Origin: Agaricus subrufescens
Lineage: Eukaryota > Basidiomycota > Agaricomycetes > Agaricales > Agaricaceae
Reading direction: 5' to 3'
DNA: 64,000 nt
NCBI GenBank assembly: GCA_029945375.1
Contig: CM057067.1
Location: forward strand, 558,001 to 622,000
The position numbers and the translations under genes were made by a program. Below are positions 1 through 10,271 of the stretch, in pieces. The notes beneath the pieces are model-generated. The model was not told the origin of the DNA and ran no database searches. It worked only from the letters and a program-made list of their open reading frames with translations. Position 1 is the first letter of the stretch. Each line of letters starts with the position of its first letter.

Positions 1-1585
1 CGTAATATTCCGCTTCAGCAGACAAGAGCGCTACAGATTTCTGTTTAATGGCCAACCAGGAAATACAGCAGCCCAGGAAGAAGAAGCAGAAACCTGTGAT
101 ACTCCTGTGGTTGTCAATGTCTGACGCCCAGTCCAAGTCCAAGAATCCTCCATGTTGTATGTAGCCCCATATAGCAGAAGGAAAGCGTTCATCCCATCGT
201 CCAAACATCATGCCCATTTGTTTAGTCCCAGCAATGTATCGTAAGACATTCTTGGCAGCAACTAGGTGTTTGCAGGTTGGGTTAGCATTGTGCTGGCTGA
301 GCGCCATACAGACATAGGCAATATCCGGACGCATGCAGAGAGCGAGATAAAGAAGACTTCCAACAAGACTTTGATAGGCATGCTTCAGGTCAGCATCAGA
401 TATTGTCGGCAGTGCTCCAGGTGGAGGATCCTTCATCTCAGACAATTGAGCCTTGATTGGGATTCCCAATGGAGGTGCACTGGTCATATTATAATCATCA
501 AGCAAGTCACTGATAAATGCTTCTTGTGACAAATACAATGTTCGTTCAGAGTGATTCTGGATAATTCTGCAGCCAAGATATAGCTGGGCAGGCCCTAGGT
601 CAATGATTGTGAGTTGCTTCTGAAGTTGCGCCAAGAACCATGAGTACAGTTCTCAATTTGTGGACGCAGTTAAACCATCATTGACATGGACAGGTACCAT
701 TAATTGCAAGCGGCCAGATCACAGCATGGGAATTGAGGGGTCTGGAGGAGATTCCCAAATCCCATAAAAGAACGCGTGATCAACTTTGCTGCATCACATA
801 CCAATACTTTCCATCACAGTTAAGACCAATTGATAGAATTTGTATGCTGCCTGTCTGAGTCTGTAGAGAGCAATGTTGAGCTTCAATACCCGTGATGGAT
901 CTGCAAGGGGATAGCCAGGTATCTGTTTGATATATATGTCCTGTCAGAGTCGTGCATGGAGAAATGCTGTTTTGCAATCCCATCCATATAGCTCTAGATT
1001 GTTAACAGCAGCCACAGAAAGGATGATTCTGATACTCGCCATCCTTGCAACAGGTGTGTATGTCTCTCCATAGTCCTCCGGCCATTGACTAAAACCCTTC
1101 GCAACCAACCTAGCTTTCTCTTCACCTTCCTTCGGTACACCCATGTCATCCAACTTATAAGCAAAAACCCATCTCACATCTATGGCTTTCCTTTCCTTAG
1201 GTAATTCACATTCGTCCCATGCCTTCATTTTCATCAAGCTATCGTACTCTCTGTCCATTGCCTTTTTGAACATCTTCCAATCCCATCTCTTTTGCACTTC
1301 ACAATAGTTTTCCAGTGCCTTGTTGTACCCAAATGAAGTGGTAACCATTGTGACCGGCCTGTCCACCAAGAAATCGACCAACATGTCTTCACAACCAGCT
1401 ATAGCAGACTCCACGAATTCAGACATGTACCCTTCATGAATAATATCCTCAACACCCCCATATGTGACTAATGCATGAACAACATCAGGGGAGTGAGAAG
1501 GTTGCGTGCTGATGTTGCAATTTGAACGTCGAGTGGCTCGTTGTCTGATTTCATCGAGATAAGCCTCTCCTTTGGCCGTCCGCAC
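1..1585 (-). pseudogene. copia reverse transcriptase / RNase H remnant
   Basis: The largest open piece (1585-944) carries the copia RT start: AMDREYDSLMKMKAWDE, then KARLVAKGFSQ and DCKTAFLHARL. The frame then shifts into 983-780, where an ALYRLRQA-like stretch can still be read. The RNase H domain continues to base 1 in broken frames, ending in ALSSAEAEYY. The product would copy element RNA into cDNA and degrade the template in cytoplasmic particles. Frameshifts near 950 and stops between 700 and 200 rule out a functional protein. The domain runs off the left edge of the window. Confidence 0.8.
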
Positions 1586-2350
1586 TCATGTTCTATCACC
1601 CCCATCCAACGGAGTTGGAAGTGTAAGAGGACACGGAACACTGAGGTGACTGGGGCGGATCTCATCAAAGATGACATCAGCAGAAAAGGAGTAAGAACTG
1701 GAGGTTGACTGCACGCACCAACCAACCCGGGCCTCCTCATACCCAACAAAGATGGCCTCATATTGATGAGGGCCCACCTTGGAACGTTTCTCAGGAGGAA
1801 TCAGAGGATAGCACAAGCACCCCCATATACACAGATGTGAAAGATTGGGCTTGGAGCCAAAGATGCACTTGAAAGGGGTCACACCAGAAGGAAGAGTGGA
1901 AGAAGGAAGACAATTCCGCAGGTATTGCATGGTGAGTATCGCGTCACCCCAAAACTGATCTGGAAGACCAGAAGCAGCTAAAAGGGTTTGGCAGCCATCC
2001 TCTAAGGTCCGCAAGAAATGCTCAGCCTTGCCATTCTGATGATGGGCGTAAGGAGCGGTGACCTGAGCCACAATGCCAGAGTCACATAGGTAATCCCTGA
2101 GCTTACCAGCGACAAACTCCTTGGCACTGTCAAAGCGAACAGACCGAACAGCAGTAGAGCATTGCTTACAAATGAAACCCTCGACCAAACAAAAGGAGCT
2201 GAAGACATCAGACTGAGAGGACAGGAGGTATGTGAAACCAAAGTTGGAGAAATCATCCAGCATCAAGAAGGCATAGCATGCCTTGGAAGGGGTTTGAACA
2301 GGCCATGGACCACAAATGTCAGCATGGATCAGGCCGCCAATTGCCTCCAC
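1586..2350 (-). pseudogene. copia integrase core (rve) fragment
   Basis: The translation contains a retroviral integrase core: HADICGPWPVQTPS with the first acidic residue, FLMLDDFSNFGFTYLL, FDSAKEFVAG with the second aspartate region, and APYAHHQNGKAEHFLRTLED with the final glutamate region. After it come FWGDAILTMQYLRNCLPSS and the copia-type CIFGSKPNLSHLCIWGCLCY segment. Integrase would insert the cDNA into the genome. The segment stops before the RT frame and is not fused to it, so the original single polyprotein is broken here. It overlaps the upstream protease-containing frame by about 20 bases. Confidence 0.8.
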
Positions 2351-3603
2351 ATGATTACCGCGATAAGGATGACTCTGTTGAGCACCCTTGCCAATCGTGC
2401 AGGAGGGACAAAGGGTACATTCAAACGTCCCACGTGAGCAATACCCTTCGCATAATCCTTCGTCAGAACAGAATAAGTCGCATCAAAGCCAAGATGGCCA
2501 AACCGCTGATGCCACAGGTCTGGAGTCAAAGGAGCAGAGACGAAGTAGGAAGCATCAAGGTCAAGAGAAAGACAGCAAAAAGAATTAACATAATGACAAT
2601 GCAGCCAGGAGAGACCATTGCATGCAGACACTGGCAACACAAAAGATCCGCTGGGGCAGGAAAGGGAGAGAGCCGTGGTACCCAGGGAGGTGAACGAGCA
2701 AGAGACACCAGATGAAACCAACTGTCCAACCAAGAGCAAGTTCACAGGCACAGCAGGGGCATAGAGACAGCCACGCAGCTGTATGCAGACAGGGCCGGAG
2801 GGAGAGTTGAAAGAGAGCAAAACATCGCCACGACCCAATATCGGGAGGGGAGTGTTGTTTGCAGTGGAAACAGGCAAGGAAAAAGAATCATCGAGGGAGG
2901 AGAAATAATCCTTGTTGTTAAAAATATGGTGCATCAAACCCAAATCCAACAGGGCCTCAAAGGAGCCCATGAACCACTCATCCTCTAACAAAACCATACT
3001 CTCATCAGGAACCTTACAACTCATCACAGCAGGAGGATAAAACAAGGAAACAAAATCGGCATTGATTGAAGAAGGAAGAATTACATTCACGATATATGGA
3101 TTATCCTCCTCGCCACCCCCATCGTCGAGAATGATCTCCTCATCACCATCAAGTTCAACTTGAGAAGGGGAAACTGCAGAGGAGCCAGGAGCAGCAAGAT
3201 GAGCCTGAGGACAAGGTTTAAAGGAAGAAGAAGGGGGGTCACGACGGACAGACGCAGGCGCCTGACCAGAGGGCTTCAAGGGAGCAGGATTCTGTGAAGA
3301 AGGTCGATCATGAGCAGGCTGGGGTTTTGCAGTGGTATCCTTAATACGAAAGTTGTGTAAAATAACTTGATCCAAGAGGCACTGGATAACACCGAAAACA
3401 AAATTGACCTTGAGATGCAGGTTACTCGAGAGCTGATCATAAATGTCAGTTTTAATAGCTGTTATGAGACCAAAAGAGGGAAGCAGGCAGAAGAAAGTGT
3501 CAATGGCATGTACAGTATCGATACAATACTGTGAATCACAGACTCTATTAAAGTCTGTGAGCCAACGTTGACAATAGGCAACAATATCTGTCCCAGGCTT
3601 CAA
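2329..3603 (-). pseudogene. copia gag C-terminal half, degraded protease and GAG-pre-integrase
   Basis: The 424-residue frame starts with a gag-type helical segment (KPGTDIVAYCQRWLTDFNRV), passes through a low-complexity P/S region and reaches a protease-like block. There the usual D-S-G of the aspartic protease reads D-L-G (ALLDLGLMHHIFNN), which should abolish activity. A GAG-pre-integrase motif LWHQRFGHLG lies near residue 370. I see no CCHC knuckle. In intact copia elements this region processes the polyprotein inside the particle. Confidence 0.7.
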
Positions 3604-3699
3604 GCGCTGAAGTTCATCCCATACGGCGCATCCACCAATCCAATCATGGTTCGAATGTCAAAGGCACAGGACCTGATAGATCTCCCTCGCAGAGCCAGT

Positions 3700-4698
3700 T
3701 CATTTCACAGTAGCAATAGATCCAGACACAGCCTTCATGATTTTGTTGAGAAGGATGTGACGGACTGTGCTGTCAGCAGAACGCCAGGCTTGAGCAGCCT
3801 CCAATTCCTCATGCGTTGGCACCGGTGATAAGACAGGATGGGTAGACATGTGTGAGATTAAATCAGGTGGATCATACGCAGGGTCATAGATCAAGTCCAA
3901 GTATCCCAGACTGTCCAACATTGTCTGGATATTGTCGTCCCAAGCATTGAAGTTCGACAAACCCTCCAGAGGTTCAATATGGGAAAGTGAAGGAATAGTA
4001 CGATTATTACCACAAAAAAGAGAAGAAGTAATCTGATGAGAAGAAGAGGGAACAGAAACAGGAACAGAAGATTGAACAGAAGCAGGAGCGCAAGAAGAAA
4101 TGTGAGGAGGAGGCAGTGGGAGCGAAGGAGGAGGTTGCATATAAGGATGCAGTGGCATATATGAAAAAGGGGGGAGATAATAAGGAGGGTAACCGTAAGG
4201 AGGAAAGAAATTGGGAAAGGGATAATTCTGATTGAAAGGTGAAGGCACATGAGGTGGTTGAGAATGAGAAGAGGGAGGAATCATGGGATTAATAAAAGGT
4301 GCAGAAGAAGAATGCAAAGAAGGATGCGGGTGACCCTGATTAAAAGGAGATGGCAACAATGGAGTGGCTGAAGGCTCATTTGCATTGCGTGGACTAGCCA
4401 ACACTGAAGATGTCATAGAAGGTGTAGCTGGAACCGAATGATCTGGTCCATTATGTGAAATATGAGAATGTTGCTCAGTGGTCACCAGCAAAGGATTAAA
4501 GGGATTAACAGAAGAGGGGAAATTTGGAGCAGAAAAATCTCTGCCAACAGGTGGGAAAAATGCATCTAAACTACCAGAGGAAGGAATGTTAAGATTTGAA
4601 GAGTGTTGTGAAGATGAAGGATTCAAAGATGGAACATGTTGTTGAGAATTTGAAAAAATTAATTGATTACCTGCTGGAGGGTTTGTTTGTGAAATCAA
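3700..4698 (-). pseudogene. copia gag N-terminal region, proline-rich
   Basis: The 332-residue frame begins at an ATG shortly after the LTR and leader. Residues 1 to about 225 are low complexity, rich in P, S, N, H and Y, and look disordered. Residues 230 to 332 resemble the start of a copia gag (UBN2-type): LEGLSNFNAWDDNIQTMLDS, then AQAWRSADSTVRHILLNKI. A TGA at 3700-3702 ends it, but the same frame continues readably (TGSAREIYQVL), so the stop probably splits one gag gene. The protein would form the capsid of the virus-like particle. Confidence 0.65.
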
Positions 4699-4756
4699 TG
4701 ATGGAAATTTGTTTCCAGGTGCTGGCAGGCGGAATCTCTGTTGTCAACCAGGCATG

Positions 4757-5153
4757 ACTGGATGTATGCATAATAAAACTGAGGTATATGCGGTTTTTCT
4801 ATAAGTGAGCGGCGGATGTATGCATTGCGATAAATCCTATCAAGAGTATATCTTGTGAGTTGCCAAGAATCTATATGTATCCTACAATCGGTTGATGGCA
4901 GGGCCCATAACCTGTTGACTGTAGGCAACATAGATACATAAGAGTCTTCAGATGATAGGAACAACTGTCATTACCTGTAGGCGACGTAGATACGTAAGAC
5001 TACAGACAAATGTTAATACAAGGATAGAGAGACTAGAAAGGTAAAAGGGTGTACTCATGTCTTCAGATGATAGGAACAACTGAAGACGAGAGAAGAAGGG
5101 AACACGACAAGTATATAGTGGATCACATGACAATTCCTATACGTCAGCTGACA
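4757..5153 (-). repeat. probable 5' LTR of the copia element
   Basis: This block lies between the gag leader and the edge of the Ty3 remnant. On the minus strand a plausible LTR begins TGTCAGCTGACG near 5153 and ends ATACA near 4757. It contains two internal direct repeats: a 24-base unit at 4944-4967 and again at 5059-5082 (GTCTTCAGATGATAGG...), and a CTGTAGGC-A/G-AC-A/G-TAGATAC unit at about 4917 and 4975. Exact ends are uncertain because the partner LTR is not in the window. Confidence 0.5.
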
Positions 5154-5172
5154 TCCATCTACTGATGTCTTT

Positions 5173-6081
5173 ATGAATCTCAACACCCTCCCTCCACACA
5201 TCCATGCCCTCTTCAACCAACGTCCTCACAAGGACTATCTCACCTCCATCTACAACATCAACAAACGCCACACCCACCTTCTCCACCTCTTACACTCTCT
5301 TGGATATGTCCGAAACCTAGGAAGAACCCTACACAAAACTGCCACTAATATCCACACTACCTGTCTCAACGCCGTACAACCTATCCACACTGTAGTAGGA
5401 TATGATGATGAACTCCACAAAGAATTTGGCACCATCTTGAAAAACCTCGGACACATCATTCCCATGAACATCAAATACCATGCTCACCAAATCTGTGTTG
5501 CCATCATCAATCACCTCAGCGCCCTTCCTGACATAGGAAATGAACAAACCCGAAATGCCACCAAACAAATGATCGAGACCTATCAGAAGTACACCCCCAC
5601 TAGACCAGCCACCCCCGATGCCACCAAAGAACCCAAAGAACCACTCTCTGTTCCCAACTACACCACTATCATGCATGACCACATGGATGAAGACTCCAAC
5701 AAAGAAAATCGACCCCCAGTCCCAACCAAGCAAACCAAAGTCAGCAACATCACGGAACCTGACATTCTGGATGAAATCATCAAGCTGAAAACATACCTTC
5801 AAAACATCCCACCTTTCCCTCACCCCACTGAATTTGCACTCCCTTTCAACTACACCTTTGTGCATCCTGGAGAGATTGAACACCAACCCGCCTATTGGGC
5901 AGTTATCTTATCTGCCCTAATGATGAATTTTGGAACGGAAGACAAATACAGAGGCAAACAACTTTGCTTCATCAAGGCAGGCAATGACAATGCCCCCCAC
6001 TTCATTGGCTTCAACAAAAAGACCAACAAGTGGATGATATCTGATAAGAAGGCCAAGTTGTTCATCAATCTTACTGATTGA
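5173..6081 (+). CDS. Ty3 accessory protein ORF4 (B type), copy D
   Basis: An open frame of 302 residues is homologous to the ORF4 proteins of copies A, B and C, closest to B (for example YNIN-RRTHLL, ATNIHTTCL, AVQPI). The N-terminal two thirds look helical and histidine-rich. A proline-rich linker follows, with the acidic motif MDEDSNKEN and PP after it. The C-terminal domain ends in GNDNAPHFIGF, a K-T-N-K-W segment and KKAKLF. I do not recognise the family. It sits where an env gene would be, between pol and the 3' LTR, but has no signal peptide or membrane segment. The frame is open although the rest of the element is gone, which may reflect recent loss or selection on ORF4. Confidence 0.7.
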   Translation: MNLNTLPPHIHALFNQRPHKDYLTSIYNINKRHTHLLHLLHSLGYVRNLGRTLHKTATNIHTTCLNAVQPIHTVVGYDDELHKEFGTILKNLGHIIPMNIKYHAHQICVAIINHLSALPDIGNEQTRNATKQMIETYQKYTPTRPATPDATKEPKEPLSVPNYTTIMHDHMDEDSNKENRPPVPTKQTKVSNITEPDILDEIIKLKTYLQNIPPFPHPTEFALPFNYTFVHPGEIEHQPAYWAVILSALMMNFGTEDKYRGKQLCFIKAGNDNAPHFIGFNKKTNKWMISDKKAKLFINLTD

Positions 6082-6116
6082 TGCTTCTCACTACTTGAAG
6101 CCTGAACGGAGGGTGA

Positions 6117-6412
6117 TGTTATGATCTATTTCTGTTATTGTCCCCCTGACCCAGGACCATATGCTACCACTTCCTTATTCATGTACTTGTCTCTCATGTT
6201 TACTCAGCACCATTCTCACCATTAGTCAGACACCTTGGGTATACTTACTCAGCCTGACCTTCTACTTCTATTATTAGGTAGTTGACTCTTCTATAAGTAG
6301 CATAGTTATACCCTGTATTTCCTTACACTTTACCAACTCACTATATTCCCTTATCACTCTCAAGTCTTTGCCTTAAGTTGCAACCTGAGCTAATCGCTAT
6401 AAGGTCGTAACA
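6117..6412 (+). repeat. 3' LTR of Ty3 copy D
   Basis: A 296-bp LTR begins TGTTATGATCT and ends GGTCGTAACA, matching the LTRs of A, B and C throughout, including the CTATAAGTAG TATA region and the CAACCTGAGCTAATCGC 3' part. It carries CpG-to-TpG/CpA differences relative to A. It abuts an inverted gag fragment at 6413. Confidence 0.9.
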
Positions 6413-7067
6413 TTCGTGCCCCTGTGTTTGGTCTGTGCTTCAGTGTTGCTTGCCATTTCCTTCAATTTGAGTTCTTCGAGTTCCTTTGCTAGTTGGTTGA
6501 TGTCTTCATTGAGTGGGGTGTTCTTTGGTACTTGTATCGGGTCTTGTTCTTTGGTTTCCTGTTCATTGGAGGCTGATGACTGTTCTGTTTTGTGGTTGTC
6601 TGTGCTTCTTAGTGCTTCAAATCAGTTCCCACTTCAGTGTCCTTTGTAGAAGAGGGTTTCAAAATCAATTCTGAGTAGGTCATGTTTGTCTGTGCTCATA
6701 TACTGAGCCTTGGTGGTTCCTGCCTCTGTGACTAGAGGTCTTCTTCTTGCAAGGTGAGCAGTTGGGATGCTTTACCAAATGTTACAACCTTAAAGTGTTA
6801 AGCTCAGGTTGCAAACTAAGGCAAAGACTTGAGGGTGATAAGGGAAGAGAGCGAGTTGGTAAAGTGTAAGGAATACAGGAGTATTACTATGCTACTTATA
6901 CAACTAGTAGATGACCTCATGGAGAAGCTGAAGTCAGGCTGAGTAATGGTACCCAAGGTGTCTTACTAACTACTGAATAGAGGCTGATAAAGCAAGTGAT
7001 ACAAGGGGATAGAGCATATGGTGCATGGGTCATGGGTTAGGTCATAAGACCGATAGAAATTGTAACA
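6413..7067 (-). mobile_element. inverted Ty3 5'-end fragment F1 (gag start, leader, LTR)
   Basis: Read on the minus strand, 7067-6780 is a Ty3-family LTR (288 bp; TGTTACAATT... to ...GGTTGTAACA). It is followed by the PBS and leader (TTTGGTAAAGC... at 6779 downward) and then the start of gag up to about 6413. The gag piece still resembles the acidic N-terminal region of copies A-C, with many CpG-to-TpG/CpA changes. It is truncated at the LTR of copy D, so D may have inserted into it. Confidence 0.75.
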
Positions 7068-7254
7068 CTAATATGTCTCATCCTTAAAAGGCTCATCATT
7101 GAATTGTTATCCCAGCCCTTTACTATTTAAGGTGCTACTTGACCTTTTAAGGCTTTATAATCATTGACATTATAAGTGATCATTTTCCTTATAATGCATA
7201 GTGCAGGCTAAGGCATTATAAGTGATTATAACGTGATTTGGGTTTTTCCAACAT

Positions 7255-7776
7255 AGTGTTGAGAGAGTGGGTTTCTCAGGTTCCTGTTCTTCTTGTTTGT
7301 TTCCAGATGACTGTTCTTCTTTGGTGTCACTTGATTCTCTGGTGACAGTGATTCAGGAGTGTAGTCTGTGTCCTTCAAAGAAGTTTGTTTCAAAATCAAT
7401 TCCTAGTTGTCTGATTTCTTCAGTGTTCATACACTGGTTGGCAACAGTGATGTTGTTTCAGATGCAACAGTTTAGCTGCAAGGTGAGCTACAATACTTTA
7501 CTAAATGTTATGACCTTAAGGCAAAAGCTCAGGTTGCAACTTAGGCAAAGACTTGAGAGCAATGAGGGAAAATAGCTAGTTGGTAAAGCATAAGGAATAC
7601 AGAGTATTACTATGCTACTTATACTACTACGGTCTACCTGAATAGGAAAGATAGAAACAGGCTGAGTAAGTATGACTGAAGTGACTGAGTAATCATTAGA
7701 ACAGTGACACTAGAATGGAAGGTACAAAGAGTAGAAGAAGGACTATGTACCATGAGGGCATAACAAAATTGTAACA
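7255..7776 (-). mobile_element. inverted Ty3 5'-end fragment F2
   Basis: A second minus-strand fragment has the same parts: LTR about 7776-7506, degraded PBS and leader, and the first roughly 200 bases of gag down to about 7255. The LTR is shortened to about 271 bp by deletions. It lies 190 bp from F1 in the same orientation. The spacer 7068-7254 is AT-rich and matches nothing I recognise. Confidence 0.65.
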
Positions 7777-8222
7777 GCTTACAGATGACATGTGCCAAAG
7801 CACCTTCAATAAATTTCCTCCACCTGGAAGCCCCTTGTGTATTGTGACCTCCAGCTCACACTACACCTGCCTGGGCTTGGTCTGTATTGGGCTAGTAGCC
7901 CAAGCCCACACATAATTAGACTACACTAATCACCATTACATCCTGTACAGGCACAAACAAGAGATGTCTCTATTAAATTCATACACACACAATCTTGGGC
8001 TCTGGACAAGCTGTTGCTGGCGTAGACCACCACTTCGAGTAGGCATTATATATGTTGCAGTTACATGTGAGATAGACTGAGATAGCTGATTGTAGGGGGA
8101 CTAAGATAGCTTCCTACGCTTGCCGCCATCACTGAGAAAGACCGATTGCTGGCCTTGCTCAACTATATGAGTACCTTCTGTATCACCCGCTTCAATCCCG
8201 TTAGCCGACGAATAAAGAACCG
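7777..8222. other. intergenic, no feature recognised
   Basis: No coding frame, repeat or RNA gene is supported here. It is the 3' flank of the kinase gene that ends at 8223. Confidence 0.5.
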
Positions 8223-9835
8223 TCAAAAGCAGGACCAACCTTTCATGGGATCCGGATAGTTCACAGTACTAAGTCGGTTGAGTTTACGCTTCAGCCATTG
8301 CCTCGCCTGATCACGATCGAGTAAATTGATCGAGGCTGTGAAATCGAACTGCCGACCGCAATTTGCATCGTGTTCTGATTCCCTGAATGTTATCCCCCAC
8401 ACCTTGGGATTGTTCTTCATTACTTGTAAGACATCGCTGCATTTAGGGCGCTCTGTAGCATCGAATGACCAGCATTGTCCTAACAATTTCCAGATTTCAT
8501 CATTTACAGCATGGTCTTCATCTAGAGCGTGATCAGCCGATTGGGCCGGCAGGACCTTAGATAATAACTTTCGAATAACTTGAGCGTCGGTAGTACACGC
8601 TCGATAGGGCAATAACCTAGTCAGAATCTATGAGAATGGGGTCAATCAGGGCCTTTTCATCTTACATATTAAGAATCACGGACATACCTCAAAACACACA
8701 CAACCAAAAGCCCAGATGTCACTCTCTTTGGAGGGGCGAGCCTTTTTCTCCAACACTTCCAGAGGAGTCCATCTAGCCGTAAAGTTATGATTGGGATTCG
8801 TAGTCGATTTCGGGTTCATCGTTGCATCAGTTATGATTTTTGACACTCCAAAATCAGCCAAGCAGGCTGTAGAAAATTCGTCGACCAAAACATTGACCTA
8901 CGAATGGGTCAACAAAATGGAAACAATTGTGTCATTAAAGATGTCACCCCTTTGAGATCGCCGTGGACAATGTTGTTCTTATGAAGGTATTCGAGGCCGC
9001 TCGCAATGTCATGAAGCTTTATAACCTTCTCTTGAGTAATAGTTGGAGGCCAGGTGATGAAAACTGACAAACGGTCTGCGAGGAACACCAGGTTGTCGCT
9101 CCAAGTAGTCAACAATGTTACCGTTCTCCATCCATGGAGACAAGAGGCAGATGCGGCTATCCATCTCTTTCAGGCGGAAGAAACCACGGGTAGGTGTGAT
9201 GTTAGAGTGTTCAAGTTGGCTCCAAAGAACGGCTTCGCTTGCGTGAGCCTGAGAAGCGAGATAGTAAGGTGAATACCGTAAGATGAAAAGTCTTTCTCGA
9301 ACCTTCAGCAATTCGTCTTGGCTCTGTTTGTTGTATACTCGCACGACCTTCAAACACAAATCTTGTCCCTGACAACGTCCCCGAAAGATATCAAAAAATC
9401 CTCCTACGTTAATCTGTGAGAGATTTTCGATACCATCAAGGGTATTACAGGTGGGATAGAGCGTAGAATTCTCGCAGAGGTCATGTAAAACCGTAAGAGT
9501 GCGCTTCCGGAGCTTGGGTTCCGCTATTTGCAAAAAATCCCGATGTGATGCTAGCTGAGATATGTGACTCGATGGTACTGGGAAATGTGTCATAGACCAG
9601 AAATGCTCACTGCGCTGAGATAGTCAATCATTGACTGGGCATCATTATCCGTCATATTCACCAGGGCTGTGCTCTTCTCCTGGTTGGAAACCACCTTGGA
9701 GAGCCATTCTGTAATCTACGGCTCAGGCGTCGGTTTAGAAGTCATATACTACCGGCAAGAACATTGATACGATACCTCCTTCATTTGCAGTAATGCCTTA
9801 TCTTCATCCGCTTCCGCTCTAGGGCTGGACGACAT
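8223..9835 (-). CDS. protein kinase (TKL-like, HGDLKG type), 7 exons, apparently intact
   Basis: Exons by splice-site and phase reading: 9835-9776, 9715-9611, 9554-9303, 9248-9089, 9030-8948, 8897-8688, 8627-8223, joining in frame to 424 residues. Kinase features in order: glycine-loop-like GGFFDIFRG (106-114), ATP lysine in CLKVVRVY (K124), catalytic loop HGDLKGVN (215-222), DFG (235-237), WAFGCVCFE, and a C-lobe CWSFDATERP. PLE stands where most kinases have APE. HGD replaces HRD, as is common in expanded basidiomycete kinase families. It should phosphorylate Ser/Thr or Tyr in cytosolic signalling; the substrate is unknown. It lies 436 bp downstream of a paralogue in the same orientation, indicating tandem duplication. 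The start was chosen because the paralogue has a matching M-x-S-S-P start. Confidence 0.8.
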
Positions 9836-10271
9836 ACTAGTAGCTACGAGTGTCACCAGGAATGTTGCGTTGGAATAGAAAAGCCGGATAAGATGAATCA
9901 ACAAGAGTAACGGATAAGATGGTGGTGTGTAGGCGGTCAGCGCTTGAGCCTGCGCGCAGCTTTTGTACACTCAGCTCACGGCGCTCATCATTGGCACACG
10001 CTCATGTATCCGCTATGCCTCAAGCAGCAATTGGATGAGATCAAGATGTAAGTCTGCGGCTGTCCAACACTCACGGTCTGTAGCGACAGCCATCAGATCA
10101 TCTTTACAGTATACTTCTTCGCTACTATTAAACAGTCTTTGCCATATATGACGCGATTTGATGTACTAGTTTGGATGAATACTCATGCTCGCTTCCTCGG
10201 ATCCTCTACATGGCTTGGCGCTGCACATGACACCTATGACACCTGCATGACAGCATCAGGCAACTTGACAG

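Larger units (their letters stand above)
1..5153 (-). mobile_element. Ty1/copia retrotransposon, decayed, 3' end beyond the window
   Basis: Read on the minus strand, the order is LTR (about 5153-4757), gag (4698-3700), gag remainder with protease and GAG-pre-integrase (3603-2329), integrase core (2350-1586), reverse transcriptase (1585-780) and RNase H (about 700-1). Integrase before RT defines Ty1/copia. The RNase H end is readable at about 190-1 as a GFLDLDWASD-like stretch followed by ALSSAEAEYY, a copia hallmark. Several frame breaks and stops separate the domains, so the copy is dead. Its outer LTR end abuts the leader of a Ty3 accessory ORF at about 5150, so it appears to have inserted into that Ty3 element. 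The 3' LTR and the target duplication lie outside the window. Confidence 0.85.
5173..6412 (+). mobile_element. Ty3 chromovirus remnant D: accessory ORF4 and 3' LTR
   Basis: Only the last gene and the 3' LTR of a fourth Ty3 copy survive here. The start of ORF4 and the bases just before it align with copy B (27840-27857), and the sequence between ORF4 and the LTR (about 6080-6116) matches the same stretch in copies A, B and C. The 5' part has been replaced by the copia element. The copy is CpG-poor compared with A and B. Confidence 0.85.
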